From NCBI GenBank assembly GCA_026713545.1, contig JAPOOG010000129.1:1-64000 (forward strand): DNA of 64,000 nt, in the 5' to 3' direction. Made by a program: the position numbers and the translations under genes. The notes under the pieces were generated by a model, which did not search any database, was not told the origin of the DNA, and worked only from the letters and a program-made list of their open reading frames with translations. Every line of letters starts with the position of its first letter. Position 1 is the first letter of the stretch. Below, piece after piece: positions 27,395 to 36,722 of this stretch. This DNA is from Bryobacterales bacterium (lineage in GTDB: Bacteria > Acidobacteriota > Terriglobia > Bryobacterales > UBA6623).

Positions 27395-27573
27395 CCTGCA
27401 TTTCTCACCACGAGGCGAGGTGAAGTGCGTGAGAGGGCCGTCAGGACGAGGCGCGAGCCGCTTGTCGCGCACAGGTGTACTTGAGCAGTACATCGAGCAC
27501 GGCAAGCAAGCGCAACGAAGAGTCATGGCGGTCGTATCGCGTGCTCCGGCCGTCATGTGGTGAGAAATGCAGG
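27395..27573 (+). repeat. Family A element, complete copy A6 (179 bp)
   Basis: The ends CCTGCATTTCTCACCAC and GTGGTGAGAAATGCAGG are perfect inverted copies (17 bp). Both sides are flanked by CTAG (27391-27394 and 27574-27577), as expected for a 4-bp target duplication. It sits in the 480-bp convergent gap between the TonB-dependent gene and pntB. Confidence 0.93.
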
Positions 27574-27582
27574 CTAGGGTCG

Positions 27583-27690
27583 CGAAACACGAATCACGGC
27601 CTTTCCGGTTCACCGGCCATCAGACATTTCTTTCTGGAGCGAACCAGGCCCGCCAATGGTTTTCACGAAACACGAATCACGGCCTTTCCC
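27583..27690 (+). repeat. Family B heptamer-tract element
   Basis: Two copies of a 7-bp-unit tract (CGAAACA CGAATCA, then CGGCCTTTCC) at 27583-27606 and 27666-27689 bracket a core of about 60 bp containing CAGACATTTCTTTCTGGAGC and CCAATGGTTTTCA. The same arrangement with a nearly identical core recurs at 41406-41540. It lies just right of copy A6 and ends shortly before the pntB stop. Confidence 0.8.
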
Positions 27691-27705
27691 CGCAGGTGAC
27701 TCGTA

Positions 27706-29085
27706 CTACTCGTCCAAGGCTGCCAGCAATTCCCGCACAACCTTTTCGCCGTCTCCGAACAGCATCAGCGTATTGTCGGCCGCGAAGAGTCGGTTGGGGA
27801 TGCCGGCGAATCCGGGGCTGAGGCTGCGCTTGATAATCATCACCGTCTGAGCCTTGTCCACGTCAAGAATCGGCATGCCGGCAATCGGGCTGTTCGGATC
27901 ATCTCGTGCGGCGGGGTTCACCACATCATTCGCGCCGAGGACGATCACGACGTCTGTCTGCGCAAATGTGGGATTGATCTGGTCCATATCGAAGAGTTCG
28001 TCGTAGGGGACATCGGCCTCGGCCAGAAGGACGTTCATGTGTCCCGGCATGCGTCCGGCAACCGGATGAATGCCATAGCGGATGCGCGTTCCGTTCTTCT
28101 GGAGCCTTCGGGCGAGGTCGCGGACCGCGTGTTGCGCCTGCGCTACGGCCATTCCATAGCCGGGGACGATAGTGACACTGCGGGCTGCCTCCAGAATAAG
28201 GGCGGCTTCATCGGCGGAAGCGCTTTTGACGCGCCCTTGATAGACGTCGTCTGTCGACGAGCCGATGGAGTCACCCAGATTTCCCGACAATACGTCCCAG
28301 AGTGACCGGTTCATGGCGCGGCACATGATCTCGGTCAGAATAAAGCCCGAGGCGCCGACGAGCGATCCGCTGATGATCAGGACGTTGTTGCTGAGGACGA
28401 AACCCGTCGAGGCCGCTGCAAGTCCGGACGCCGAGTTCAGAAGAGCGATGACGACGGGCATGTCGGCGCCGCCGACCGGCACGGTGAAGAGCACACCGTA
28501 CAGTGCCGCTACGGAGATGAGGGTCCAAAAAACCCAAAGAGCCTCAGGATCAAGGGCGTAATAGATGCCTGATCCCAGGGCCCCGGCTATGCAGACAAAG
28601 TTGATCGTATGCAGGACGCCGCCTCGCGGCTGCATCGACAGCATGCCTTGCAGCTTTGCCCAGGCAATCACGCTGCCGGTCAGAGTCGCCGCCCCGATAA
28701 TGGCGCTGGCCACGCCGGCGGTATACATCTGGATGCGGGAGACATCGCCGATCATCGCCGGGGAAAGAACGGCTGCCGCCGCCACCAAAGCCGAAGCCCC
28801 TCCCCCGAACCCGTTGAAAAGGGCTACCAGTTCCGGCATGGCGGTGAGAGGAACCTTGAGTGCGGCGACTACCCCGACCACTGAGCCGATGGCGATGCCC
28901 ACGAGAATGAGTTCGAAGCTGACGATTTGCCGGACCAGTAATGTAGCGGCGACGGCGATGAGCATCCCCGTGGCGCCGAGCAAATTCCCGCGGAGAGCGG
29001 TACGGGGAGACGTGAGCCCCTTGAGACCCAGGATGAATAGGACCGAGGCCGCTAGATAGGCGGCATTGACGAGGTTTTGCTGCAC
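27706..29085 (-). CDS. pntB: NAD(P) transhydrogenase subunit beta
   Basis: This 459-residue subunit of proton-translocating transhydrogenase couples hydride transfer from NADH to NADP+ to proton movement across the inner membrane, supplying NADPH. The N-terminal half has about eight to nine helices with FNGFGGGASALVA. The C-terminal NADP-binding domain III carries VPGYGMAVAQAQH, GIHPVAGRMPGHMNVLLAEA and VVIVLGANDVVNPAA. It is the last gene of the three-gene pnt unit, 17 bp after the small membrane subunit. Confidence 0.96.
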   Translation of the reverse strand: MQQNLVNAAYLAASVLFILGLKGLTSPRTALRGNLLGATGMLIAVAATLLVRQIVSFELILVGIAIGSVVGVVAALKVPLTAMPELVALFNGFGGGASALVAAAAVLSPAMIGDVSRIQMYTAGVASAIIGAATLTGSVIAWAKLQGMLSMQPRGGVLHTINFVCIAGALGSGIYYALDPEALWVFWTLISVAALYGVLFTVPVGGADMPVVIALLNSASGLAAASTGFVLSNNVLIISGSLVGASGFILTEIMCRAMNRSLWDVLSGNLGDSIGSSTDDVYQGRVKSASADEAALILEAARSVTIVPGYGMAVAQAQHAVRDLARRLQKNGTRIRYGIHPVAGRMPGHMNVLLAEADVPYDELFDMDQINPTFAQTDVVIVLGANDVVNPAARDDPNSPIAGMPILDVDKAQTVMIIKRSLSPGFAGIPNRLFAADNTLMLFGDGEKVVRELLAALDE

Positions 29086-29102
29086 GATGGCTCGGTCCTC
29101 TT

Positions 29103-29384
29103 CTAGTTCTTCCTCTTGAACATCGACAGCATGCGGTGAGTGACCAGGAATCCTCCAACCACGTTGATCGTCGCGAGGATCAACGCACCCAGACCGATGT
29201 AGGCCGCCATTTCATCCTTTCCTGCGCCCGCAGCCACGAGCGCGCCTACGACCGAGATCCCCGAGATTGCGTTCGAACCCGACATCAGCGGAGTGTGCAA
29301 AGTCGGAGGGATTTTCGTGATGATCTCGAAGCCGATGACGACGGCTAAAACGAAGATCGTGACGGAAATAATGAGCGTTTCCAA
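29103..29384 (-). CDS. pntA2: NAD(P) transhydrogenase subunit alpha, membrane part (alpha-2)
   Basis: This 93-residue membrane subunit corresponds to the C-terminal helices of E. coli PntA. It contains the conserved TPLMSGSNAISGISVVGAL segment and three to four helices. As in Rhodospirillum rubrum and many alphaproteobacteria, the alpha subunit is split into a soluble NAD-binding protein and this short membrane protein. It is 2 bp downstream of the soluble alpha gene, so translation is probably coupled. Confidence 0.95.
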   Translation of the reverse strand: METLIISVTIFVLAVVIGFEIITKIPPTLHTPLMSGSNAISGISVVGALVAAGAGKDEMAAYIGLGALILATINVVGGFLVTHRMLSMFKRKN

Positions 29385-29386
29385 AA

Positions 29387-30541
29387 CTAGTCTCCTTGTC
29401 CTGAGGCTTTGAGGACGGCTGAATGCACGATACGGCCCTGGTGTGTGACCAGCGTGCCTTTGATAATCTCGTCCTCCAGGTCCAACGTGAGATCGCCGCC
29501 CTTGACGAGCAAGTCGACGAAGTTTGCAATGTTGTTCGAATACATCTGGCTGGCATGGTAGGCGGCCCGCGACGGGAGATTGACCGGCCCCACGATGGTT
29601 GCGCCTTGATGCCCGACGGTTTCTCCCGCACGGGTCAGTTCGCAGTTTCCTCCCTTTTCGGCCGCCAGGTCGATGACGACCGCTCCCGGCCGTAAGCGCT
29701 CTGTCATGTCGGTGGTAATCAGAATCGGAGCGCGCTTTCCGGGAACGGCGGCGGTCGTGATGACGACATCGGCCGAGGCCAGACGCTCGGCGAGCAGCTC
29801 CCTTTGGCGCCGATGAAATTCCTCGGACTGAGCCGCGGCGTAGCCGCCTTGACCTTCCGCTTCGGCCTCGATCTCGAGTTCGACGAACCTCGCGCCGAGG
29901 CTTTCGACCTCTTCCTTGACAACGGGCCGGATGTCGTAGGCCTCGACCAAAGCTCCAAGACGGCGGGCGGTTGCGATCGCCTGCAGCCCGGCCACGCCGG
30001 CGCCCAGCACGAAGACTTTCGCGGGAGTGATCGTGCCGGCCGCGGTGATTTGCATCGGGAACATCTTCGGCGAGTGTTCTGCGCCGAGCAGGACGGCCTC
30101 ATAGCCCGCGATGCTCGCCATCGAGCTGAGGGCGTCCATGCTCTGGGCCCGCGTGATGCGGGGAACGAGTTCCATCGCGAAAGCCGTGACGCCTCGGCTT
30201 GCCAGGGCTTGCATCGTTTCCGGTTCGGCGAGTGGTTCGAGGAATCCGATCAGGATCGCTCCTTTCTTGAGCCGGTCGAGTTCCTCGGATGGGAAGTCGG
30301 CGAATGCGCCCGGACCGCGAACCGTCAGTAACAAATTGGTTTCCGAGAGGAGAGCGCCGCGGTCGGTTTCTACCCTCGCCCCCGCTTTTTCATACTCGCT
30401 GTCGGCATGAAGCGAGGCCTCGCCCGCGCCGGATTCCACCATGACGTCCAGGCCGGACTGCGACAGAGCAGTGACGTTGCGGGGAATGAGAGCGACACGC
30501 TTTTCACCGGGGAAACTCTCTTTGATGACTGCTGCGATCAT
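29387..30541 (-). CDS. pntA1: NAD(P) transhydrogenase subunit alpha, soluble NAD-binding part (alpha-1)
   Basis: This 384-residue protein is the domain I subunit that binds NAD(H), related to alanine dehydrogenase. It opens MIAAVIKESFPGEKRVALIP, and the NAD fold VLGAGVAGLQAIATARRLGA is near residue 170. The characteristic mobile-loop region RADVVITTAAVPGKRAP-like segment follows. The ATG at 30541 matches the family start, and an upstream extension of 16 codons is not expected to be used. It heads the pntA1-pntA2-pntB operon. Confidence 0.95.
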   Translation of the reverse strand: MIAAVIKESFPGEKRVALIPRNVTALSQSGLDVMVESGAGEASLHADSEYEKAGARVETDRGALLSETNLLLTVRGPGAFADFPSEELDRLKKGAILIGFLEPLAEPETMQALASRGVTAFAMELVPRITRAQSMDALSSMASIAGYEAVLLGAEHSPKMFPMQITAAGTITPAKVFVLGAGVAGLQAIATARRLGALVEAYDIRPVVKEEVESLGARFVELEIEAEAEGQGGYAAAQSEEFHRRQRELLAERLASADVVITTAAVPGKRAPILITTDMTERLRPGAVVIDLAAEKGGNCELTRAGETVGHQGATIVGPVNLPSRAAYHASQMYSNNIANFVDLLVKGGDLTLDLEDEIIKGTLVTHQGRIVHSAVLKASGQGD

Positions 30542-30829
30542 GAGTGGTTTTGCTGAACCGTCGGCACCGGTGAAAAAACTCCGCCGCACCCGTCAATCCA
30601 GAGGCTGAGCCCCTGCGACGGCGCTTTTCTCTTGTTTGTAGAGACCTGGAATCCACGGACTTCAGGGATTCCGTTGCGACCCCTGATTGTCGACACTCGT
30701 AACGGAATCGGACCGCATCATGACTGCCGGTGTTTTTTCGTTGCGCTCCAGGCTGTCCCTTCTCCTTGCGCCTCCATCGAGGACAGAAGATACCATTCTA
30801 CCTTGTCGGAGGGTCTGAACTGCAGGCTG

Positions 30830-31182
30830 GCAGTCCGTGGTAAAAGTCCCGTGGTACGAAGGAAAAAGCGCGGCGGGCTCCTGCTCATCCTCGGCGCGAA
30901 GTGAGGAGGATGGCGATCCGGGTGATCTCCTCCTCGCGAAGGAAAAGCGAACGACAAAGCCGACGAGCTTAGGCGGTCGTCTGCGTGGTCGCGCTCGCCG
31001 GCAAGCTCAGTACCGCCGTTGGAACAAAAAAAACGTCCGTCGCCCAAAGGGTTACGCGCCGCTTTCGGCCGACGAAGAAAAAAGGCCCAGAGGGTGCAGC
31101 GCCGTGTTCCTCGAACGACCAGGCGTTACTTCATCGGCCCCCGGCGCGTAACGCCGCCCGCGTGACTTTTACCACGGACTGC
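30830..31182. mobile_element. Family C inverted-repeat element (353 bp, MITE-like)
   Basis: GCAGTCCGTGGTAAAAGTC (30830-30848) is the perfect reverse complement of GACTTTTACCACGGACTGC (31164-31182), giving 19-bp terminal inverted repeats around 315 bp with no credible gene. A second, internal inverted pair GTTACGCGCCG (31051-31061) / CGGCGCGTAAC (31142-31152) lies in the right half. It contains GCGAAGGAAAAGCGAA, a module also present in family A. It occupies most of the 830-bp gap between pntA1 and metH. A shorter, diverged relative is at 44610-44770. Confidence 0.88.
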
Positions 31183-31216
31183 TAAGCCCCTCGAAGGCAA
31201 TGCAAGGAGTGCAACC

Positions 31217-31222
31217 TATAAT
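31217..31222 (+). promoter_or_regulatory. Candidate -10 box for metH
   Basis: A perfect TATAAT hexamer lies about 150 bp before metH, but no good -35 hexamer sits 16-18 bp upstream. If used, the transcript leader would include the minimal family A hairpin at 31242-31275. No cobalamin or SAM riboswitch signature was recognised in the leader. Confidence 0.3.
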
Positions 31223-31241
31223 CAGGATGTAACTTGGCTGG

Positions 31242-31275
31242 CCTGTATTTCTCACCACGTGATGAGAAATGCAGC
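31242..31275. repeat. Minimal family A element: two terminal repeats joined (copy A7)
   Basis: The left terminus (CCTGTATTTCTCACCAC) runs directly into the right terminus (TGATGAGAAATGCAG) with no interior. The result is a 34-bp near-perfect hairpin with a 12-bp stem (31243-31254 with 31263-31274, one G-U) and an 8-nt loop. It lies in the probable metH leader. Confidence 0.85.
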
Positions 31276-31374
31276 GCAGGGTGTTCCCGCCGTCGAATGT
31301 TCCTCTGGCTCGGGCGGTGGATCATCGCCTCCTGAGCGATCACTGGGGACCCGGCGCAGGTTCCGTTGGACGGA

Positions 31375-34300
31375 ATGATAAATCAGAACGATCGCAGCAG
31401 GCTTCTCATGGAAGCGCTCGGGGAGCGGATTCTGGTCCTCGACGGCGCAATGGGAACCGCCATCCAGCAGCGGGATCTCGCGGCGTCGGACTTCGGCGGG
31501 GCTGCGTATGAGGGCAGCAATGACCATCTGGTCCTGACGCGCCCCGACGTGATTCTCGACATTCACCGGGGCTACCTCGATGCCGGTTCTGACATCATCG
31601 AGACGAATTCTTTCAACGGCACCGCCGGTGACCTCAGAGACTTCGGGCTCGCTGACTTGGCCTGCGAGATCAATCATACGGCGGCGAAGCTCGCGCGGCA
31701 GGCCGCCGACGAAGCCTCGACGACAGGCAAACCCCGCTTCGTTGCAGGGTCGATGGGGCCGACCACCAAGGCGATGACCGTCACCGGCGGCATTACCTTC
31801 GAGGATCTGAAAAGGGACTACCACGACCAGGCCTTGGCCCTCGTCGAGGGAGGTGCTGATCTGCTGTTGCTCGAGACCTGCCAGGATACGCGCAACGTCA
31901 AGGCGGGCCTGTTGGGCATCCGGCAAGTGTTCGAAGCGTTGGGCCGTAAGACGCCGGTGATGGTTTCCGGCACGATTGAACCGATGGGGACGATGCTGGC
32001 GGGGCAGCCGGCCGATGCCTTTGTCGCGTCGCTTGCGCACGTCGACCTTCTCTCGATCGGACTGAATTGCGCGACGGGTCCCGAGTTCATGACGGACCAT
32101 CTGCGCACGATGCACGAGATGGCGCGGACGGGAGTGTCATGTTATCCGAATGCCGGCCTACCGGATGAGGAGGGCAGGTACCTGGAAACGCCGGAGTCGC
32201 TGACCGCGTCGCTCGAGCGGTTCGTCAAGAACGGTTGGCTGAATCTGATCGGCGGCTGTTGCGGCACGACCCCTGACCACCTGCGGGCCATCGCGCAGAT
32301 GGTCGATGGCAAGCAACCGCGTCGCTACCGCGGCCCCCGGCGGACGTATTACTCCGGCATCGAGCTGGTCGAGGCTGCTGAAGACAACCGTCCGTTGCTC
32401 GTTGGAGAGCGCACCAACGAGGTGGGATCCCGCGCTTTCAAGCGGCTGATCACGAACGAACAGTACGAGGAGGCGTCGGAAATCGGTCGCAAGCAGGTCA
32501 GGAACGGCGCTCAGATCATCGACATCAACCTCGAGAATCCCGACCGCGACGAGTTGGACGACATCGACCGCTTCTACCGAAAAATCATCCATAAGGTGAA
32601 AGCGCCGTTGATGATCGACACGACGAATGCCCAGGCGGTCGAGCGGGCGCTGACTTGGTGCCTCGGGAAGAGCATCATCAACTCCATCAACTTCGAGGAC
32701 GGCGAAGAGCGGTTCAACCAGGTTCTGCCGCTTGTCAGGAACTACGGTGCTGCGGTCATCATCGGCTCGATTGACGAGGATAAGGAACAGGCGCAGGCGA
32801 TCACGCGCGAGCGAAAGCTGGCCATAGCGAAGCGCGCTCACCAGTTGTGCGCGTCGACCTGGGAGATAGCTGCCGAGGATCTCATTTTCGATCCCCTTGT
32901 CTTCCCGTGCGCGACGGGCGACGAAAACTACATCGGCAGCGCGGTTGAGACCATCGAGGCCGTTCGGTTGATCAAGCGGCACCTCCCGCAATCGAAGACA
33001 GTGCTCGGGGTGAGCAACGTCAGCTTCGGACTCCCCGCGGCGGCGCGCGAAGTGGTCAACTCGGTGTTTCTCTATCACGCCACCAAAGCCGGGCTCGATC
33101 TCGCGATCGTCAATACCGAGAAGCTGGAGCGCTACGCGGCCATACCGGACGGCGAGAAGCGGCTGGCCGAAGATCTGCTTTGGAATAGCCCCCCTGAAGG
33201 TTCCGGCGCGCCGCGGGACTACCGCGAGCAGTCCCCGGAGATGAAGGCGGAGATCAATCGCCGCCACATCGCGAAGATCACCGAGCACTTCCGTGGGTCG
33301 AAAGGGCGTGTCAAGCAAGTTGCCGCCAACCTGCCTCTTGATGAACGCTTGGCGAACTACATCATTGAAGGGACCAGGAAAGGCCTGATCGACGACCTTG
33401 AAAAGAAACGTCGGGATGGGGTCGCGCCGCTAGATATCATCAACGGCCCTTTGATGGACGGCATGAAGGAGGTCGGCCGCCTCTTCAACAACAACGAGTT
33501 GATTGTGGCTGAGGTCCTGCAGTCCGCCGAGGCGATGAAAGCGGCCGTCAGCCACTTGGAGCCGTACATGGAGCGCGTCGAGGGGATCGGAAAAGGAAAG
33601 GTGATCCTCGCCACCGTCAAGGGCGATGTACACGATATCGGCAAGAATCTGGTCGACATCATCCTGACGAACAACGGTTTCGAAGTGATCAACCTCGGGA
33701 TCAAGGTGCCGCCCGAAGAGTTGATCAAGGCCTTCCACGAGCATTCGCCGGACGTCATCGGCCTCTCCGGGCTGCTGGTCAAGAGCGCCCAGCAAATGGT
33801 CAATACGGCGGGCGATCTCCGCGACGCGGGTGTGACCGTGCCCATGTTGGTAGGCGGCGCGGCGCTGAGCGGCAGTTTCACGAGGCGTAAGATCGCGCCC
33901 TCCTATCAATCAGCCGTTTGCTACGCCAAAGACGCCATGAGCGGGCTCAGCCTGATGAGCCGCCTGATGGATCCCCTCGATCGTTCTGCGGTATTCGACG
34001 AACACGCTCCTAGCGGAGAGGACCTGCGGTCTCCTCGCCCGGAAACGCCGCTGATCTCTCTGCGGCGCAGCTCGCGCTCGCGCCTGGACGTGCCGGCTCT
34101 CGCCGCTCCCTACCGCCGGCGCATGAAGCTCGATGTGACTCGGCTCGATGAGGTTTGGTCCTATCTCAATCCCCGGATGCTTTACTCACGGCATATGGGA
34201 TTCCGGGGTGACTTTGAAAAAAAGCTCGCCGAGCGTGATCCCAAGGCTCTGAAGTTGCGCGAGCTCATGGAAGACGTTAAAGACGAGGCCCGCGGCTTCC

Positions 34301-34887
34301 TCAAAGTACGAGCCCTGTGGCAGTTCTTCGATGCGGAATCCGAAGGGAATACGATTCGTATCTTCAGCAATGACGGAATGGGTCTTTTCGGCGAGTTCTG
34401 CTTTCCTCGCCAGCGAAGAGACGACGGTTTGTCGCTCGCGGATTTCGTGGTTCCCTCCTCGAACGGCGTCCGAGACACGATTGCGGCATTCGTCGTGAGC
34501 GCGGGAGAGGGCATTCGCCAACGGGCGGAGCAATACAAGGAAAACGGCGAATATCTCAAGTCGCACGCCATACAAGCCCTGGCGATCGAGACCGCCGAGG
34601 CCGCCGCGGAATGGCTGCACCGCCGTATTCGAGAGGACTGGGGCTTTGCCGACCCGCCGGAGATGACGATGCTCGATCGGTTCAAATCGAAATACCGCGG
34701 CCGCCGTTACAGCTTCGGCTACGCCGCCTGCCCCAACCTCGATGACCAGAAGGTGCTCTTCGATCTGTTGCGCCCGGAAGACATCAGCGTCCGGCTCACC
34801 GAGGGCTGCATGATGGACCCGGAAGCCAGTGTCAGCGCCCTCGTCTTCCAACACCCTGACTGCATCTACTTTGACGTGAACAGTTAA
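31375..34887 (+). CDS. metH: Cobalamin-dependent methionine synthase
   Basis: This cytosolic enzyme of about 1170 residues transfers the methyl group of methyltetrahydrofolate to homocysteine through bound cobalamin. Domains in order are: homocysteine-binding with the zinc cysteines in GGCCGTTPDH (about 300), the pterin-binding barrel from ERTNEVGSRAF to about 600, the cobalamin cap, the B12-binding domain with DVHDIGKN (the D.H..G base-off His), and the C-terminal activation domain ending GYAACPNLDDQKVLFDLL. All parts are intact. The ATG at 31375 (MINQNDR) is chosen over an in-frame TTG 9 bp upstream. The stop TAA (34885-34887) lies in the TTAA that borders repeat copy A8. Confidence 0.96.
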   Translation: MINQNDRSRLLMEALGERILVLDGAMGTAIQQRDLAASDFGGAAYEGSNDHLVLTRPDVILDIHRGYLDAGSDIIETNSFNGTAGDLRDFGLADLACEINHTAAKLARQAADEASTTGKPRFVAGSMGPTTKAMTVTGGITFEDLKRDYHDQALALVEGGADLLLLETCQDTRNVKAGLLGIRQVFEALGRKTPVMVSGTIEPMGTMLAGQPADAFVASLAHVDLLSIGLNCATGPEFMTDHLRTMHEMARTGVSCYPNAGLPDEEGRYLETPESLTASLERFVKNGWLNLIGGCCGTTPDHLRAIAQMVDGKQPRRYRGPRRTYYSGIELVEAAEDNRPLLVGERTNEVGSRAFKRLITNEQYEEASEIGRKQVRNGAQIIDINLENPDRDELDDIDRFYRKIIHKVKAPLMIDTTNAQAVERALTWCLGKSIINSINFEDGEERFNQVLPLVRNYGAAVIIGSIDEDKEQAQAITRERKLAIAKRAHQLCASTWEIAAEDLIFDPLVFPCATGDENYIGSAVETIEAVRLIKRHLPQSKTVLGVSNVSFGLPAAAREVVNSVFLYHATKAGLDLAIVNTEKLERYAAIPDGEKRLAEDLLWNSPPEGSGAPRDYREQSPEMKAEINRRHIAKITEHFRGSKGRVKQVAANLPLDERLANYIIEGTRKGLIDDLEKKRRDGVAPLDIINGPLMDGMKEVGRLFNNNELIVAEVLQSAEAMKAAVSHLEPYMERVEGIGKGKVILATVKGDVHDIGKNLVDIILTNNGFEVINLGIKVPPEELIKAFHEHSPDVIGLSGLLVKSAQQMVNTAGDLRDAGVTVPMLVGGAALSGSFTRRKIAPSYQSAVCYAKDAMSGLSLMSRLMDPLDRSAVFDEHAPSGEDLRSPRPETPLISLRRSSRSRLDVPALAAPYRRRMKLDVTRLDEVWSYLNPRMLYSRHMGFRGDFEKKLAERDPKALKLRELMEDVKDEARGFLKVRALWQFFDAESEGNTIRIFSNDGMGLFGEFCFPRQRRDDGLSLADFVVPSSNGVRDTIAAFVVSAGEGIRQRAEQYKENGEYLKSHAIQALAIETAEAAAEWLHRRIREDWGFADPPEMTMLDRFKSKYRGRRYSFGYAACPNLDDQKVLFDLLRPEDISVRLTEGCMMDPEASVSALVFQHPDCIYFDVNS

Positions 34888-35005
34888 TCTGCATTTTCCA
34901 TCACGGGATGAGACGAAGTGTGTGAGAGGGCCGGCAGGACCAGACGCGCGTCGCTTGGCGCCGGCAACACGGCTTGTAAGGGTTTTCACGAAGCACGGCC
35001 TTGAT
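34888..35005 (+). repeat. Family A element, left-end copy A8 with a family B-like tail
   Basis: The copy starts TCTGCATTTTCCATCACG directly after TTAA and continues GAAGTGTGTGAGAGGGCCGGCAGGACCAG in family order. The right half is replaced by AACACGGCTTGTAAGGGTTTTCACGAAGCACGGCC split as a tail like that in A4 and A12. There is no right terminus. It separates the convergent ends of metH and the PQQ-like gene. Confidence 0.8.
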
Positions 35006-35010
35006 CGAGC

Positions 35011-36519
35011 TCAGCTTCCGCGAAAGTCGAAGCACAGCAATCGGGGCGGATCGCCGTCCAGGCTTTTCGTGTTCTGACTCACGTACAGCAGGCCCCGGCT
35101 GAGCACGGGCAAGGCCCAGGATTCTCGTGCCTTGACGAGCCACGTGCGCGAGAGTTCCCGGTAGCCGTCCGGGCTGAGGTCGAGCCAGAGCAAGTGTCCC
35201 CACTCGCCCAGGGCAAGGAAGCGGTCATCGACCGGCATGAGCCATCCCCGGAAGGTGCTCATGGTGACCTCTCTGGTCCGGCCGCCCGTCGTGACCGTTT
35301 CTTTCCACTCCGGCTCGACGCGCCAGACCTGCTCGCCGTTGCGCAGGCGGATGCAGGACAAGCCCGCGTCGGGTTCGTTGCGGCCGTCGAACCCATAGAG
35401 ATAGCCGTCCTTGTGAACGGCGGTCGTGAAATGCAGGTCGAAGTCGAAGTTGGTCCACAGAACTTCTCGTGACAGGTCGGGGAGGATGTCGAGCAGGACC
35501 GCGCCGGTCTTGTAGGAAGCCGAGATCAGGACCTGGTTCCCGATCACCGTCGGCGTCGAGGCGTTGACGGATTCGTAACTGCGGCTTCGCCACGGATAGC
35601 TGAAATCCACCTTTCCTTTCGCGGGATCGATGGACAGGAGGCCGCCCGTCGGAGGTCGGCTGTCTCCTCCGGCGAACACGAATACGCGGCGCTTGCCATG
35701 GATCACGGCCGGGACCGGAGAAGCGTAGCTCGGTCCCCATTCTTCGCCCGCTCCCCAGACCATCTTGCCGGTCATCTTGTCGAAGGCGGCCACGGTGGGT
35801 CCGCCGGGCGCGCCGACGTTGATGATGAGCAGATCCCCTTCCACCAGAGGCGTATTGGAGATTCCGAAGAAGTCCTGAGGCGCCTTGAACTCCTCGGCGA
35901 TGTTGCGCTTCCAAAGGAGTTCGCCGGTCTTCAATTCCAGAGCATGCAGTTGCGCCAGGGCTCCGTAGGTGTAGACGCGGTCGCCGTCGATCACCGGGCT
36001 GGCCCGCGGACCATTGTTGTAGCCGTAGCGATCCCGGTAGTCGGTCGGGTACTCGAACTGCCAGTAGAGGTCGCCGCTTTCCGGATGCAGGCACTCCACG
36101 CGTTCGACGTTGCCGACCCGATGCAGGTAGACGAGATACTCGCCTTGAATGGCGGGCGAAGTGTAGGAGGTTCCCTTCCGCAGCGCCCAGGCCAGTTTGG
36201 GCTGTGTGTCGTCGAGTTCTTCCAGCAGATGAGTTTCTGTGGATACCGCGTTGTGGGTCGGGCCGAGAAACGACACCCAATCGTGTGTGACGGCGTCAGG
36301 GTGGAGCGGCTTGGGCTCGGCGTAAAGCTGAATATCGGGATGAATCCTGGGTTGAGGCGGCGCCTTTCCGCTCGAGCCTTGGAATTCGGGTGGTGCGGGA
36401 TCGACGAAGACCTTGGGGGCGGGTTGCCCCTTGTCGGCGGCCCGCGTTCCCGCCGGGTTGCAGGAAACCGGCAGCACGGCCATGACGGCGACGATCAGTA
36501 GCTCCGGTGATCGTTTCAT
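35011..36519 (-). CDS. PQQ-like beta-propeller lipoprotein
   Basis: This 502-residue secreted propeller protein has blades recognisable by DWVSFLGPTHNAVS, HPESGDLYWQFEYPTD, ELKTGELLWKRNIAEE and DKMTGKMVWGAGEEWG. The N-terminus MKRSPELLIVAVMAVLPVSCN has a lipobox (LPVSC), so it is likely lipid-anchored facing the periplasm or outside. It is of the same broad type as the Tat-exported propeller at 6044-7369 but is clearly different in sequence. Enzyme activity cannot be inferred, since no PQQ-binding signature was identified. Confidence 0.87.
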   Translation of the reverse strand: MKRSPELLIVAVMAVLPVSCNPAGTRAADKGQPAPKVFVDPAPPEFQGSSGKAPPQPRIHPDIQLYAEPKPLHPDAVTHDWVSFLGPTHNAVSTETHLLEELDDTQPKLAWALRKGTSYTSPAIQGEYLVYLHRVGNVERVECLHPESGDLYWQFEYPTDYRDRYGYNNGPRASPVIDGDRVYTYGALAQLHALELKTGELLWKRNIAEEFKAPQDFFGISNTPLVEGDLLIINVGAPGGPTVAAFDKMTGKMVWGAGEEWGPSYASPVPAVIHGKRRVFVFAGGDSRPPTGGLLSIDPAKGKVDFSYPWRSRSYESVNASTPTVIGNQVLISASYKTGAVLLDILPDLSREVLWTNFDFDLHFTTAVHKDGYLYGFDGRNEPDAGLSCIRLRNGEQVWRVEPEWKETVTTGGRTREVTMSTFRGWLMPVDDRFLALGEWGHLLWLDLSPDGYRELSRTWLVKARESWALPVLSRGLLYVSQNTKSLDGDPPRLLCFDFRGS

Positions 36520-36680
36520 GGGCGCATCTGTTCGGTTTCTCTATTCTCCGGAATGGTGTTGAGAGTAGTCTACCGGCTCCCGGAAGTCGCGGCCCGCATG
36601 GCTGGTAAGTCCGGGCCGTTGCTGTGATTGCAGAAGCGTTTCACTGATTGTTGCAGCAGTTTCCGCATGACTGCTCTGGC

Positions 36681-36715
36681 CGGGTCTTCGGCTGTCAGGT
36701 GCTGCGAAATGCAGG
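36681..36715 (+). repeat. Family A element, right-end fragment (copy A9)
   Basis: TCTTCGGCTGTCAGGTGCTGCGAAATGCAGG matches the last 30 bp of family A in several pieces, ending in GAAATGCAGG. The left half is absent. It lies 8 bp from the stop of the EVE-domain gene. Nothing else is seen in the gap 36520-36722. Confidence 0.65.
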
Positions 36716-36722
36716 GCGATCC

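Noticed and set aside
30837-31151. 104-codon frame inside the 353-bp inverted-repeat element as a transposase
   Set aside because: It is too short, has no DDE or other transposase motif, and consists mostly of basic low-complexity sequence.
31185-31374. Cobalamin, SAM or SAH riboswitch upstream of metH
   Set aside because: The conserved cores I know for these classes were not found; the region holds repeat remnants and one small hairpin only.
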